In this document: positions 17,401 through 25,478 of the stretch, in pieces
Layout: the number at the start of each line of letters is the position of its first letter
Position numbering within the stretch: position 1 is the first letter of the stretch
Source of the DNA: JABURQ01 sp029243145
GTDB taxonomy: Bacteria; Planctomycetota; Planctomycetia; Planctomycetales; Planctomycetaceae
Assembly (NCBI GenBank): GCA_965660145.1
Contig: CBFHYX010000002.1
Coordinates: 1-64,000, forward strand
Direction of reading: 5' to 3'
Length of the DNA stretch: 64,000 bases
Notes under the pieces: generated by a model
Database searches by the model: none
Told to the model about the DNA's origin: nothing
The model's input: only the letters and a program-made list of their open reading frames with translations
Program-made: the position numbers and the translations under genes

Positions 17401-18823
17401 GATCGGTGGTCGGCGTGTGCAGTCGGGACTTTATCGGGTGACCTACTCGGGGAACGAATCGACCGAAGCACTCCCCCCCATGAATATCAAAAACATTCCT
17501 GAAGCTCATGCCAACCGGAAAATGTTGGAAGGTTTTCATGGTTCACAAGATCCAAAAGCTGTTGAGACTGCATGGCCATATCTGGGAAGTGAAGATCGGT
17601 TTTTGCGATACGCGGCACGTGTGGCGATTGAATTTCAGCCCGCAGATTCTTGGGCCGACAAAGCTCTGGCAGAAACAGATCCCCAAGCGTCGATGACGGC
17701 ATTGATCGCGTATTGTCGTGCTAACGGACAATCCCCTGCCATTCCCGAACTCGGTAAGAAGGAACCAATGCCTCCACGCCCAGAGCTTTTGCCGGGCGTG
17801 CTGGAAGCATTAGAAAGAATTGAGTGGTCGTCTCTTGATTATCAACAGAAACTGGAATTGCTGAGAACTTACACGCTCGCATTTACTCGACTCGGTCCAC
17901 CCGATGTGCCCGGTCGTGCTGCGTTGGGTAAAAAATTCAATTCCTATCTGCCCGTGAAAGGGACAGAACTTCGAATCGAGTTTTTACAGTTACTCGTTTA
18001 CCTGGAAGCGGAAGATGCTGCTTCTGCGGGAGTGGCTATGCTGAACTCGGCTCCCACTCAAGAAGAACAAATCGCTTATGCCAAATCGCTTCGGCATCTC
18101 AAAACGGGTTGGACTCCCGAATTGCGGGAACAGTTTCTCGGTTGGTTTTCCAAAGCGCAGGGATTTGGCGGAGGAGCCAGTTTCGGCATCTTTGTGAACA
18201 ACATTAAAAAGGACGCTGTTGCGAAACTTTCTCCAGAACAAATGAAACAGTTTGAAAAAGTTCTGAACGCGGCGCCTCCCAAGAATGTCAATCCATTTGC
18301 GGAAGAAAATCGTCCCGTGGTTAAACAATGGACAATGGACCATTTAGGACCGCTTGTTCCCGATCAACTGAAAAAACGCGACTTCGATCGTGGCCGGAGA
18401 ATGTTCGGAGCTGCGAACTGCTACGCCTGCCATCGTTTCAACAACGAAGGTGGAGCGGTCGGACCCGATCTCTCAGGTTTGGGAGGACGGTTTAGCCCCC
18501 GAGACATGCTCGAATCGCTGCTCGATCCTAACAAAGAGATCAGCGACCAATATGCGGCGACCCAGTTTATTATGACAGATGGGAAAGTCATTATCGGACG
18601 AATCGCCAACCTTGCCGGCGATGACTTTCGTGTGATCACCAACATGCTCGATCCCGGTTCGATGCTGAACGTGGACCGTAAAAAAATCGAAGAAATGTTC
18701 CCGTCAAAATCCTCAATGATGCCGGCAGGATTATTGAACACGTTGAACGAAGAAGAGATTCTCGATCTTCTGGCCTATCTTCTCTCCCGAGGCGATCCAG
18801 AGCACCCGTACTTCAACAAATAA
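14468..18823 (+). CDS. Secreted sulfatase fused to a PVC-type propeller/HEAT/cytochrome c protein
   Basis: A 1451-residue exported protein. I start it at ATG 14468 because AGGAG lies 8 bases upstream and the signal peptide (LRLFIAANFLLLALFQQPGFSQ) begins there. Domains: sulfatase about 30-450, with DDQAWNDY and the active-site motif LCRPSLATIITGLYPHQHG (Cys79, the residue matured to formylglycine; the usual Arg of CxPSR is Leu); a jelly-roll-like sugar-binding-type domain about 468-620 (WIWTSE, FFRKEFSL); a PVC-type membrane-bound dehydrogenase-like propeller about 642-990; alpha-helical HEAT-like repeats about 1010-1290; and a haem-binding domain with CYACH (Cys1318, Cys1321, His1322). Both halves are common planctomycete modules but normally separate genes. 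A role in cleaving sulfated polysaccharide is likely; the redox role is inferred. Confidence 0.9.
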   Translation: MLRLFIAANFLLLALFQQPGFSQNNSTSSRPNVVLIISDDQAWNDYSFMGHEQIETPRLDQLAKESLIFARGYVPDSLCRPSLATIITGLYPHQHGIVGNDPPPPADLADAPKGKQRQDPRYLQQRIEYIKHIDNDPRLAAILQTHGYVSHQSGKWWEGNFSRGGFTHGMTHGDRTKGGRHGDKGLDIGRNGMKPVFNFIDHAVEEEKPFFVYYAPFLPHTPHNPPKRLLDKYKKKTPHLAVAKYWAMCEWFDETCDQLLDHLDQKKVSDNTIVLYVTDNGWINLEDRSAYAPRSKRSQYDGGTRTPIMVRWPAKVAPKMDKENLASSIDLVPTVLAALGLEDEITKEMDGINLLDAKAVASRKAIFGEILEHDIQHMTDPVASLMYRWVIDGDYKLILPFSKRLPNAKTELFNLKSDPFEKNDLSAKMPGRVEELTAKIEAWWPITTKTSFQVPAQSADDGLSASGAQPHWIWTSETAKDGEVAFFRKEFSLKGRITTANLYVTGDDECRVFLNGKQVCESIGWDQVTYHDLSDDLKTGRNVIAVRGKNGTSAAGVLLKLDLETGSQGTKTLVSDESWKVTNQSYKNWNAPNHQDGEWTKAVSLGLLGTGPWTSVNSESLVNVVKLREPTATPIENMIIKKGFNVELLYTVPKDEQGSWVNMCTDPSGRLIVSDQYGKLYRVTLPHLSKTIKELLIEPINVDIGEAQGLLWAFDSLYVMVNTGGKFKSGLYRVTDTDNDDQLDKVEMLRELNGRGEHGPHAIVKTPDGEGLYVVCGNGTKITNYDSTRVPPLWNEDQLLDRVLGRFMVGVPAPGGWVARIDPEGKNWELMTTGFRNEFDADVNMFGDMFTYDADMEWDLNTPWYRPTRISQVVSGGEFGWRSSGAKFPEYYADSVPPTINIGPGSPTGVTFGYGAKFPQKYQKAYYAADWSYGILYAVHMEPDGASYKATQEIFISGSPLPLTDVIIHPNDGAMYFTIGGRRVQSGLYRVTYSGNESTEALPPMNIKNIPEAHANRKMLEGFHGSQDPKAVETAWPYLGSEDRFLRYAARVAIEFQPADSWADKALAETDPQASMTALIAYCRANGQSPAIPELGKKEPMPPRPELLPGVLEALERIEWSSLDYQQKLELLRTYTLAFTRLGPPDVPGRAALGKKFNSYLPVKGTELRIEFLQLLVYLEAEDAASAGVAMLNSAPTQEEQIAYAKSLRHLKTGWTPELREQFLGWFSKAQGFGGGASFGIFVNNIKKDAVAKLSPEQMKQFEKVLNAAPPKNVNPFAEENRPVVKQWTMDHLGPLVPDQLKKRDFDRGRRMFGAANCYACHRFNNEGGAVGPDLSGLGGRFSPRDMLESLLDPNKEISDQYAATQFIMTDGKVIIGRIANLAGDDFRVITNMLDPGSMLNVDRKKIEEMFPSKSSMMPAGLLNTLNEEEILDLLAYLLSRGDPEHPYFNK

Positions 18824-18848
18824 TAGTTGGAGCATTACGAGACTTTAT

Positions 18849-18888
18849 GACTCCCTTTCGGACGATACGTTCGGCAGGGAGTTTTTTC
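18849..18888 (+). terminator. Rho-independent terminator of the sulfatase fusion gene
   Basis: ACTCCCT (18850-18856) pairs with AGGGAGT (18876-18882), with an inner loop containing TTCGG, and is followed directly by a run of six T. It lies 26 bp after the stop codon and between convergent genes. Confidence 0.85.
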
Positions 18889-18909
18889 TGCGCGTTTCTA
18901 TGTTTGGCT

Positions 18910-20505
18910 TCAATCTTCAATTTTGGGGAGTTCATAAAAACGATAATGCTCATTTCGATGAGTCGGTTCGCGTTCGAATGGTCCCATGCGACTGACCAAT
19001 AAATGTGTTGCCTGGGTTAATTGAACCAACTCGATTAACTCGTCTTCCGAGAATTGTTTGTCGTTCTCAAACGATCTCGAAGCCCAGTCTTGGTAAATAC
19101 TCAAACGTCGGTTCCATTCGAGAATCCCCGCCGCATCCTGCGGACAGTCTTTGAAAGTCACATAGGCTGCACGCGAAGAATACCAGCGAAACGTCACCGA
19201 GCTTCGAGGAGCCAACACAATCGCGTCGTTCGAGACATTGCCATCAATCCAATGGCAGACATCAATCCACGATTCTGTTTTGGAGGCGGAGTAACCATCG
19301 ACATTCCGACTGGGAAGTATCAACAGCAACGCTGTTGCCGCGACTATCAGGCTGGATAATTTCAGGGTGACACTTCGCCAGCGAACAATTTGTCCGTCTC
19401 GTTGAGCCAGGTTGATCATTAACAAGCTGACGGCAAGGGGCAGCACGACATCGGCCAGACGAAAGGGATAAAACTTCATCAATTTTACAAGCCATTCGTT
19501 CACAGCAGGGTTCTCGGCATAATGGTTTCCCCATCCAATCGCGAGACCGCCAAAAGCGACCAACAAACTTCCCAAGACAATCCGTTGCCATACATGTTGT
19601 TGCAGCGTCATTTCTGATTGTTGGTTCTGTTTGCGAAGAGAGCCTTGGTAGCACACCAGTATTCCCCACAAAAGCAGTAAGCCTCCGTAAGCCCAATACG
19701 CTTGAGTCGGGAACTGCACCGGATTCAGGTGATGTCCCAAACGACGAAACACCTGTAACTGGTCGGCTTCGGCTGCTCTGTCGATGGGCGTCAAGATTGT
19801 TGTCAGCGCAGGTATCAATCCCGGTAAACTGCAAACAAGTGTCATCACGAAACAACAGCCGAACTTCTTCGCAGACAAATTGAGAACATCGCTTCCATTT
19901 TGCCACGCGAACAATCCTACTCCCAAGCAGGTCGAGATAAGTCCCCAACCTGCCACCACGGGATGAAAGCTGATCGCCACTCCCATCAGAATTGCTGCGA
20001 GATACCATTTTTGATCAAACAGACAGCTCCACGCATAGAAAAGACAGCCGTAAGCAATCACTTTGGATTCGAGACCGCCGACAATCCACTCACCGGAAAA
20101 GTTTTGGAATGATGTCAGGCCAAGAAAGATGGCTGCAGATCCTGCCGGCGCCCAATGCACCGGTGAAACACGCCGTGCCAATGACGTCCAGCTAGCCGCC
20201 AGCATTCCGATAGAAATGACTCGCCCTGCAATTGCGACTGTCCACAACGGCAGAAACAGAGTAAGCCAGCCAAATGTTGAATAGAAGACGTAGTGTGTGT
20301 TGGCCGAGTCGAGAAAGAAATCTCCCCTGCCATAACCCGGCTGCCAAAAATGCTTGGCCTTACACAGATAGTGGGGCTCATTGATGCCGGGAACGGGGAC
20401 TTGAATAAATAGATAAACCGCCCAGAAAACGACAATGGCTCCGAAGTTCCAATACCACGCATAGGATGGCGGAGACGAAGTTGAATGTGGTGTTGGAGCA
20501 ATCAT
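18910..20505 (-). CDS. Polytopic membrane protein of unknown function
   Basis: A 531-residue integral membrane protein with about ten hydrophobic helices across residues 20-410 (for example FGAIVVFWAVYLFIQVPV, VISIGMLAASW, FGCCFVMTLVCSLPGLIPAL), followed by a soluble C-terminal domain of about 110 residues (WIDVCHWIDGNVSNDAIVLA ... FYELPK). That layout resembles GT-C-type glycosyltransferases and related planctomycete membrane proteins, with the tail reminiscent of dolichol-mannosyltransferase-like proteins, but I see no diagnostic catalytic motif. The gene ends convergently against the sulfatase and starts about 110 bp after the last Tad gene, so it may be the end of that transcript. Confidence 0.7.
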   Translation of the reverse strand: MIAPTPHSTSSPPSYAWYWNFGAIVVFWAVYLFIQVPVPGINEPHYLCKAKHFWQPGYGRGDFFLDSANTHYVFYSTFGWLTLFLPLWTVAIAGRVISIGMLAASWTSLARRVSPVHWAPAGSAAIFLGLTSFQNFSGEWIVGGLESKVIAYGCLFYAWSCLFDQKWYLAAILMGVAISFHPVVAGWGLISTCLGVGLFAWQNGSDVLNLSAKKFGCCFVMTLVCSLPGLIPALTTILTPIDRAAEADQLQVFRRLGHHLNPVQFPTQAYWAYGGLLLLWGILVCYQGSLRKQNQQSEMTLQQHVWQRIVLGSLLVAFGGLAIGWGNHYAENPAVNEWLVKLMKFYPFRLADVVLPLAVSLLMINLAQRDGQIVRWRSVTLKLSSLIVAATALLLILPSRNVDGYSASKTESWIDVCHWIDGNVSNDAIVLAPRSSVTFRWYSSRAAYVTFKDCPQDAAGILEWNRRLSIYQDWASRSFENDKQFSEDELIELVQLTQATHLLVSRMGPFEREPTHRNEHYRFYELPKIED

Positions 20506-20614
20506 AACGGATCATGGTCGGGTGCAGATGCAATCTGCTATATGATCCTGTTTTTCATCGCTCGCGTCAAAGCCTCAGCAACGATTCTCCCTAGAAAACA
20601 CTTCAAGGTAAGCT

Positions 20615-21055
20615 TTAGTAGATCAGTTGATCGACCAATTCACGCTCCATCGTCATTTCGTTATCCAATACTGTTCCGTTGGTATAGATGGGAGTCACCC
20701 AACTATTGGCGGTCAGTGATGCAGAAACAGCCACGGTCACAGCCTGTGTTTCGTTAGTGATTGTCGCTGGTGTGATGGTGACTGTGTATTCTCGGAGCCC
20801 CAAGGCAATTAATGTCTTCTCCGTAGCTTGCCGAACATCGGCAGTCGTTGCACCAACCACAATTCCTTCTCGACAACCGTGATAACAAGCAGATCGCAGT
20901 CCGTTTCTAACCATATTGGCTCTTGAGAACTCAACTTGGGCAAAAAAGAACAAAAACAATATAGATGAACAGAGTGCGAACTCAACCGTCGTCACTCCCC
21001 GTCGAGCGGTCGTCGTTTGAGATGATGTTGCATTTCGCTTGAGGTTACGTTGCAT
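20615..21055 (-). CDS. TadE-like pseudopilin (sixth gene of the Tad group)
   Basis: A 146-residue protein of the TadE/TadF minor pilin family. A basic leader ends in RRGVTTVEFALCSSILFLFF, the TadE-like processing region (Gly-hydrophobic-Glu) plus a single membrane helix, followed by FSRANMVRNGLRSACYHGCREG and a small beta-rich domain. Prepilin peptidase of the Tad system would cleave before the hydrophobic stretch. It starts 23 bp after the VWA-TadG gene and is surely in the same operon. Confidence 0.85.
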   Translation of the reverse strand: MQRNLKRNATSSQTTTARRGVTTVEFALCSSILFLFFFAQVEFSRANMVRNGLRSACYHGCREGIVVGATTADVRQATEKTLIALGLREYTVTITPATITNETQAVTVAVSASLTANSWVTPIYTNGTVLDNEMTMERELVDQLIY

Positions 21056-21078
21056 AATGGACTCGCGTCAGATGAATT

Positions 21079-22251
21079 CTATTCGGTAAATGTCAGCGGG
21101 ATTGTCAGACCGATTTCGCGAAAAATGTCTTTGAGCTCTTGGGCATTTGTCGCGTGAAAATGTTTTCCGTTTCCAATGACGGCAACTTGCTGCATTAGGT
21201 TTTGATCCGCCGCGGTTCCGAACGAGACCGTATAAATTTTCACATCCTGATTCGCGGCTGCTTGAGAGCTATTTAGGACCGCTTGTGGTGTCGCAGGATT
21301 CGGGATGCCGTCGGTCATCAACACCATCGTTTTGAGAGCATATGGTCTCGAATACGTCGAATTGAAAAGTGCATCGGCCCCTTCGTCGATTCCTGCCGAG
21401 ATGTGGGTCAAACCATTGAACGTGGTATTCGTATAGTCGTTCATATCGTGGTTGATGTTGGAATGTGTCTCGGTTAAATGTTCGTCAATACTCGCTTGAG
21501 AGTTATTGACACCGAAATGGCTGTAATTGCTGGCATAAGAAACCAGGCCCACCCATTCCACCTGTGGAGTTTCCCCCAGTGCTGTAACAAATTCCTGAAC
21601 GGCAAGCTCCAGAGCCGCCCAACGGCTATCGGGGCGCGGAGGTTCATCGAACCGGGTATCGCTAGTCGACATATTTCCTGTGGGATGATTGATCGCCAGC
21701 TTCATGGAACTCGAACGGTCGACGACCAACATAATATCTCGATCAACGCGTACGACGGTTGAGCGGTCGGTTACCTGGAAAAAGTCTTTTCCGAAAATTC
21801 GCGCAAAGAATAATGGAACAGGACCGGAAGGGGCGCCTGTTGTGCGACGCCCGATGACTCGAATCGAATTATAAGGGGTTGCTTCCGGGACAAACGCCCA
21901 ACGTCCGGTAGACTCAGAAAGCGTTGACTTACCCGGAATGATATCTGTATCTTCGAGCAGCAAAGGATCAGAGCCGACGGTGTTCAAGTTGGCAAGATTC
22001 TTCGCTGCAAGTTTTGCCGCCCCGACATCCTGATGGCGAGAGAGAGCCTCTCCACCGGCACGAGCAGCCGCATCGACAGACGTTTTTAGTTCAATCTTGA
22101 CCAATTGCATATAAGCGACATCGACCGAAAACGCCGCCATGGCAAACAGAATAAAAAGCAGCAAGGCCACCAAGGGAAGTATCGCTCCCTTTGGCTTCCG
22201 ACAGTTGACTCTCTGCTTATTGAGTGATTGCAGAACATTTCGCGATTGCAT
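21079..22251 (-). CDS. TadG-like protein with von Willebrand factor A domain
   Basis: A 390-residue protein. I start it at ATG 22251 because GGGGAAAG sits just upstream and the leader then fits; the in-frame 22380 start would overlap the preceding gene. N-terminus: KPKGAILPLVALLLFILFAMAAFSVDVAYM, the TadG/Flp-assembly hydrophobic region. A TadG-like stretch follows, then a VWA domain from about residue 165 with an intact MIDAS motif DRSSS in IMLVVDRSSSM and MTDGIPNP. VWA TadG proteins are thought to act in adhesion or pilus assembly at the envelope. It lies 16 bp after the preceding TadE gene. Confidence 0.88.
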   Translation of the reverse strand: MQSRNVLQSLNKQRVNCRKPKGAILPLVALLLFILFAMAAFSVDVAYMQLVKIELKTSVDAAARAGGEALSRHQDVGAAKLAAKNLANLNTVGSDPLLLEDTDIIPGKSTLSESTGRWAFVPEATPYNSIRVIGRRTTGAPSGPVPLFFARIFGKDFFQVTDRSTVVRVDRDIMLVVDRSSSMKLAINHPTGNMSTSDTRFDEPPRPDSRWAALELAVQEFVTALGETPQVEWVGLVSYASNYSHFGVNNSQASIDEHLTETHSNINHDMNDYTNTTFNGLTHISAGIDEGADALFNSTYSRPYALKTMVLMTDGIPNPATPQAVLNSSQAAANQDVKIYTVSFGTAADQNLMQQVAVIGNGKHFHATNAQELKDIFREIGLTIPLTFTE

Positions 22252-22267
22252 CACTTTCCCCCGCTTT

Positions 22268-22714
22268 CTATTCTCGAACCATGAGTGTACTTGAAGACAA
22301 GACTCGCCCGGCATACATGCGAAGAGGACCGACGGTGTTACTGTCGGCCGGCGCGCGAATCTTAACTGTGAAGATATCACCGCGATTCAACTGACTCACA
22401 TCGGCAGCGTTTCCAGGAAGATCAATAACAAAGGTCGCTCCACTGACATGGCGTGCATCAAGCAGAGTCGAAATACGGTCTGAGACCTGTTCATTGGTGG
22501 AGTTCCATTTGGCACCCGCACGCCCACCCTCATAGCTGGCAGATTTCAGGGTCTCTTTGAGAAACACCATGTCGGCGGTTTCGATTCCACCAAACACGAC
22601 AAGCACAAACAGTGGTAAGCAGACCGCCATCTCGGAGGCTGCAACCCCCAATCGCTTTGATTGGAAACATGGCTTAGAGATCTCTGAATGAGATCGACAA
22701 ACAGACTTTTTCAT
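22268..22714 (-). CDS. TadE-like pseudopilin (fourth gene of the Tad group)
   Basis: A 148-residue TadE family protein with leader KRLGVAASEMAVCLPLFVLVVF and the typical ETADMVFLKETLKSASYEGGRAG following the helix. Three in-frame starts occur in a row (GTG 22720, ATG 22717, ATG 22714); ATG 22714 has the best spacing (5) to AGGAG at 22720-22724. That AGGAG is part of the 3' arm of a long hairpin (22719-22777), so translation may be controlled. The 235 bp upstream, with no gene, probably hold a promoter for this second triad. Confidence 0.85.
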   Translation of the reverse strand: MKKSVCRSHSEISKPCFQSKRLGVAASEMAVCLPLFVLVVFGGIETADMVFLKETLKSASYEGGRAGAKWNSTNEQVSDRISTLLDARHVSGATFVIDLPGNAADVSQLNRGDIFTVKIRAPADSNTVGPLRMYAGRVLSSSTLMVRE

Positions 22715-22718
22715 CATC

Positions 22719-22777
22719 ACTCCTGAATCGGTAATGATCCCAAAGCGTATAACCGGGGACCGAAGATATTCAGGAGT
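22719..22777 (-). promoter_or_regulatory. Hairpin predicted to mask the ribosome binding site of the fourth Tad gene
   Basis: On the minus strand ACTCCTGAAT (22777-22768) pairs perfectly with ATTCAGGAGT (22728-22719), ten base pairs. Inside the loop CGGT pairs with ACCG and TCCC with GGGA, giving a nested stem. The 3' arm contains AGGAG, the Shine-Dalgarno sequence for the start codons at 22720/22717/22714. In the folded mRNA the site would be hidden. No known riboswitch family is recognised. Confidence 0.6.
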
Positions 22778-22955
22778 AGCTTAAACTCTGAGACAAATGC
22801 GTGAGAAAAAACAGAAGTTTTGCAGATTTATAAAAACTTAACGAATGAACAGAGTTGCCCTGATAGAAGAGCAATTTACTTCTCTAAGAAGTGATCGGGG
22901 GCAATCCCATTATGTTGTTTTTTGAACTCATCAAAGAATTTATCGCTCAATAGCA

Positions 22956-24113
22956 TTATCGAACCAACACGGGCGAAGCGAAGGCGTTTTCAAAGTCGGT
23001 CGATTTGTCGCCGAGATCTTCTTTGGGAACTAATGCGCCATCGTAGGTATAGGCTTTGATCGAGCGGATCCAGGTATTTCTGTTCCCGTTCCAGCGAGAA
23101 TCAACAACCTCGACAACTCCCCACTTGACCGTGTGAAATTCGGCATTGTTGCCTGTCCCACTGTTCGCTACGAATTCACCATTAATGGTATCATAGATAG
23201 GGATAATTCGAGTCTGTCCATGTATTTGCCGTACGGCATCTTTCATCCCGACTGAAAGACCTGTTTCCGCCTGAAAGGTGACGGGAGCTTTCAGTTCGGT
23301 GGTGGTCGGGATCCGGCCATCGGCATGAAGAGCGTTCAGGTCAAATTGATCGAGTCCTTGAATAATCTGGTCACTCAGGTCTCGCGTGCTGTTGGCTTCC
23401 AGACCGATATCGACCGTTCCCCAGTTACCGGGAACGGAATTCCCCAAAGCATCTAAGACAGTGACCTGATTCCCAAAACCGTCTTCGATTTTGTTATCGT
23501 TGTAGATGTTCAGTTCTTCGCCAGCTCCGAGGGAGTCCCAGAACGATTCGGGCAAGGCAAACGGCAGGATATCTCCTTCTCCTTTAAGGGCAATACCACG
23601 ACGTAAGACGGCTGTTGCTGTGACGGTGACTGGCTTCTCAGCAATCCCCAGCACTTTGGCAAAATATAGTGGGACTTCTCCATTGGCTGAGCCATCACGC
23701 CGCAAAGTGACACGCACGGCATCCATGATACCGGTTTGATGAAGAGTGACAGGGCCAGAGTCATAAATTGTATTTTCGTCGTACCGACCAATTTCGATGT
23801 CCGCAGCGAGTACAACAAACCCCGAGATGGCACCGGTTGCCGTGGACATGTTGTTTTGCACATATTCCCGAACTCGAGCACTCACATCATCCAGATTTTG
23901 TGTCCCGTCAGGATTGGGAACAAGATCAATGACGGCTGCCAGACAGGCCGCATCGGCAGAACGCTGAAGATCTGTTTTCACGACTCTCAGGAACCCATAA
24001 TCGATACTGAAGGCCAACATTCCCATGAGGGGAACAAGACAGATTGCCAGCAATGGAATGACGGCACCGGATTTGTGATGCCATTGTTGTCGAGCGGCTA
24101 CTGTTTTCTGCAT
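22956..24113 (-). CDS. TadG-like pilus assembly protein
   Basis: A 385-residue protein starting with a basic leader and KSGAVIPLLAICLVPLMGMLAFSIDYGFLRVVKTDLQRSADAACLAA, the signature of TadG-related (TadG_N) proteins. The rest is a beta-rich extracellular region without a VWA motif. It probably works with TadE-type partners in building or anchoring a Flp/Tad pilus or a related envelope structure. It follows the second TadE gene by 45 bp and closes the first triad. Confidence 0.85.
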   Translation of the reverse strand: MQKTVAARQQWHHKSGAVIPLLAICLVPLMGMLAFSIDYGFLRVVKTDLQRSADAACLAAVIDLVPNPDGTQNLDDVSARVREYVQNNMSTATGAISGFVVLAADIEIGRYDENTIYDSGPVTLHQTGIMDAVRVTLRRDGSANGEVPLYFAKVLGIAEKPVTVTATAVLRRGIALKGEGDILPFALPESFWDSLGAGEELNIYNDNKIEDGFGNQVTVLDALGNSVPGNWGTVDIGLEANSTRDLSDQIIQGLDQFDLNALHADGRIPTTTELKAPVTFQAETGLSVGMKDAVRQIHGQTRIIPIYDTINGEFVANSGTGNNAEFHTVKWGVVEVVDSRWNGNRNTWIRSIKAYTYDGALVPKEDLGDKSTDFENAFASPVLVR

Positions 24114-24158
24114 GATTGACCTCAGTGGATACGAATGGCTTGGCGACCTGCAGCAGAC

Positions 24159-24632
24159 TTACATTCTTCGGATTGTCGTGGTGACTTGGATTATTCGACC
24201 GTCCAAGTTTGTGATTCCCTGAATCCAACGAGTGGCGGCATAATCAAAGCGAACGGTCACTTGCAGTTTCTCCCCCGCTGGAACTGATCCCAAGGCATTC
24301 CCTGAGACTGAAGTTCCATCGGCTCGACTCATGGAGACCGTGGTGGCACTTTGAAGAGTGGCCGCTGATTGTTTGGGGAAGTAGTTATTCAGATAGCTGA
24401 CCACTTCACTCTTTACCTGGGAATCTGTTTTTGTGTCGAAAAGAGCCGCCTTGCGGGCACCGACTCGGGAGGCATTGCTAATCACCTGCCCCACATTGAC
24501 AAACTGCCCTAAGTCGATTGTCCCTAACATCATGAGAACTAACAACGGAAGGGCCAGTGCCAGTTCGACGGCTGCCACTCCTTGGCGTCTGTCGTCCATC
24601 CGTTTGTCAGGAATGCGATTATTCATGGCCAT
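24159..24632 (-). CDS. TadE-like pseudopilin (second gene of the Tad group)
   Basis: A 157-residue TadE-family protein. The leader RRQGVAAVELALALPLLVLMML gives the Gly-x5-Glu processing/assembly signature and membrane helix, followed by GTIDLGQFVNVGQVISNASRVGARKAALFD. A second ATG six bases downstream (24626) is an alternative start. Gene spacing to both neighbours is about 50 bp, supporting one transcript. Confidence 0.86.
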   Translation of the reverse strand: MAMNNRIPDKRMDDRRQGVAAVELALALPLLVLMMLGTIDLGQFVNVGQVISNASRVGARKAALFDTKTDSQVKSEVVSYLNNYFPKQSAATLQSATTVSMSRADGTSVSGNALGSVPAGEKLQVTVRFDYAATRWIQGITNLDGRIIQVTTTIRRM

Positions 24633-24683
24633 TCACTTTTTTTGACTCTGTAATTTTTTGACGCTGCAATTTGCAGGAAGTTT

Positions 24684-25136
24684 CTATTCTCGTTCCATTC
24701 GTGATTCGGCTCGCAACTGAGAATTTCCCGAAATGTTAAACAGGCTCGCGGGAACCCAACTTACATCGCTGTACGTCAAAGACACCCGAACACTCACCTC
24801 GTCCCCTGATTTCGCCTGCGATAAATCGGCAGGCACTACGGAAACGGTCATCTCTGTGCCTGTCGGAACAGACTGTGAGATACGAGTTCGCAGGTTGGAC
24901 TCTACAGTCGAGGCATTTCGCGAGGTCGCGAGTGAGGCTTCCCGGGCAGCATCCCTGGCTCCATCGGTTACGGCGTTTTGCACCATCAGAATGCGGCTAA
25001 ACTCGATGATGGAAAAAATCAAAGTGAAAAGCAGCGGTGCCACAAAGGCAAACTCCACCAAAGTTGCACCCCTCCGAGCTGAGAATCTGCCCTCCTGATG
25101 TGGGAAATTCGATGGAGGGTACAACTCGGTACTCAT
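24684..25136 (-). CDS. TadE-like pseudopilin (first gene of the Tad group)
   Basis: A 150-residue TadE-family protein: SARRGATLVEFAFVAPLLFTLIFSIIEFSRILMVQNAVTDGARDAAREA covers the processing site, the membrane helix and the conserved 'EFSR..M..N...DGAR..AR' region. AAAGG precedes the ATG by about nine bases. It is the first gene of the Tad group; the divergent truB gene starts 342 bp away. Confidence 0.88.
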   Translation of the reverse strand: MSTELYPPSNFPHQEGRFSARRGATLVEFAFVAPLLFTLIFSIIEFSRILMVQNAVTDGARDAAREASLATSRNASTVESNLRTRISQSVPTGTEMTVSVVPADLSQAKSGDEVSVRVSLTYSDVSWVPASLFNISGNSQLRAESRMERE

Positions 25137-25478
25137 TTCATTTAACCTTTATTGGGTAGCCATATAGGAGATATTGGAGACTCGCGGTTTGATCGAAAAT
25201 AAGACTACATAGACTCGTATAGATGAACCTAGGTCGGAAGTTTCTGCTGTGACGTGCGTAATTTGAAGATTTCACAGGATTAAATAAAATTTTTCATGAG
25301 ACACACTCGTAAAATATGTGCCACTTTGTGCAGTTCTTGAACAATCTGTACCAGTCTATTACTTCTGGTCTTTGATGAAGCTTCCCGCGTGAAGGTCGAC
25401 TTGCGATGAAAATCTGAAACAATGTTCGTGCTCTGAACCAAATCCACAATCACTACAGTTTTCGTCGAGACATTCATC
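25137..25478. other. AT-rich divergent intergenic region between the Tad group and truB
   Basis: No gene is visible. The stretch is AT-rich relative to its neighbours and must hold the promoters for the Tad genes (leftward) and truB (rightward). I found no -35/-10 pair with acceptable spacing on either strand. Confidence 0.5.
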
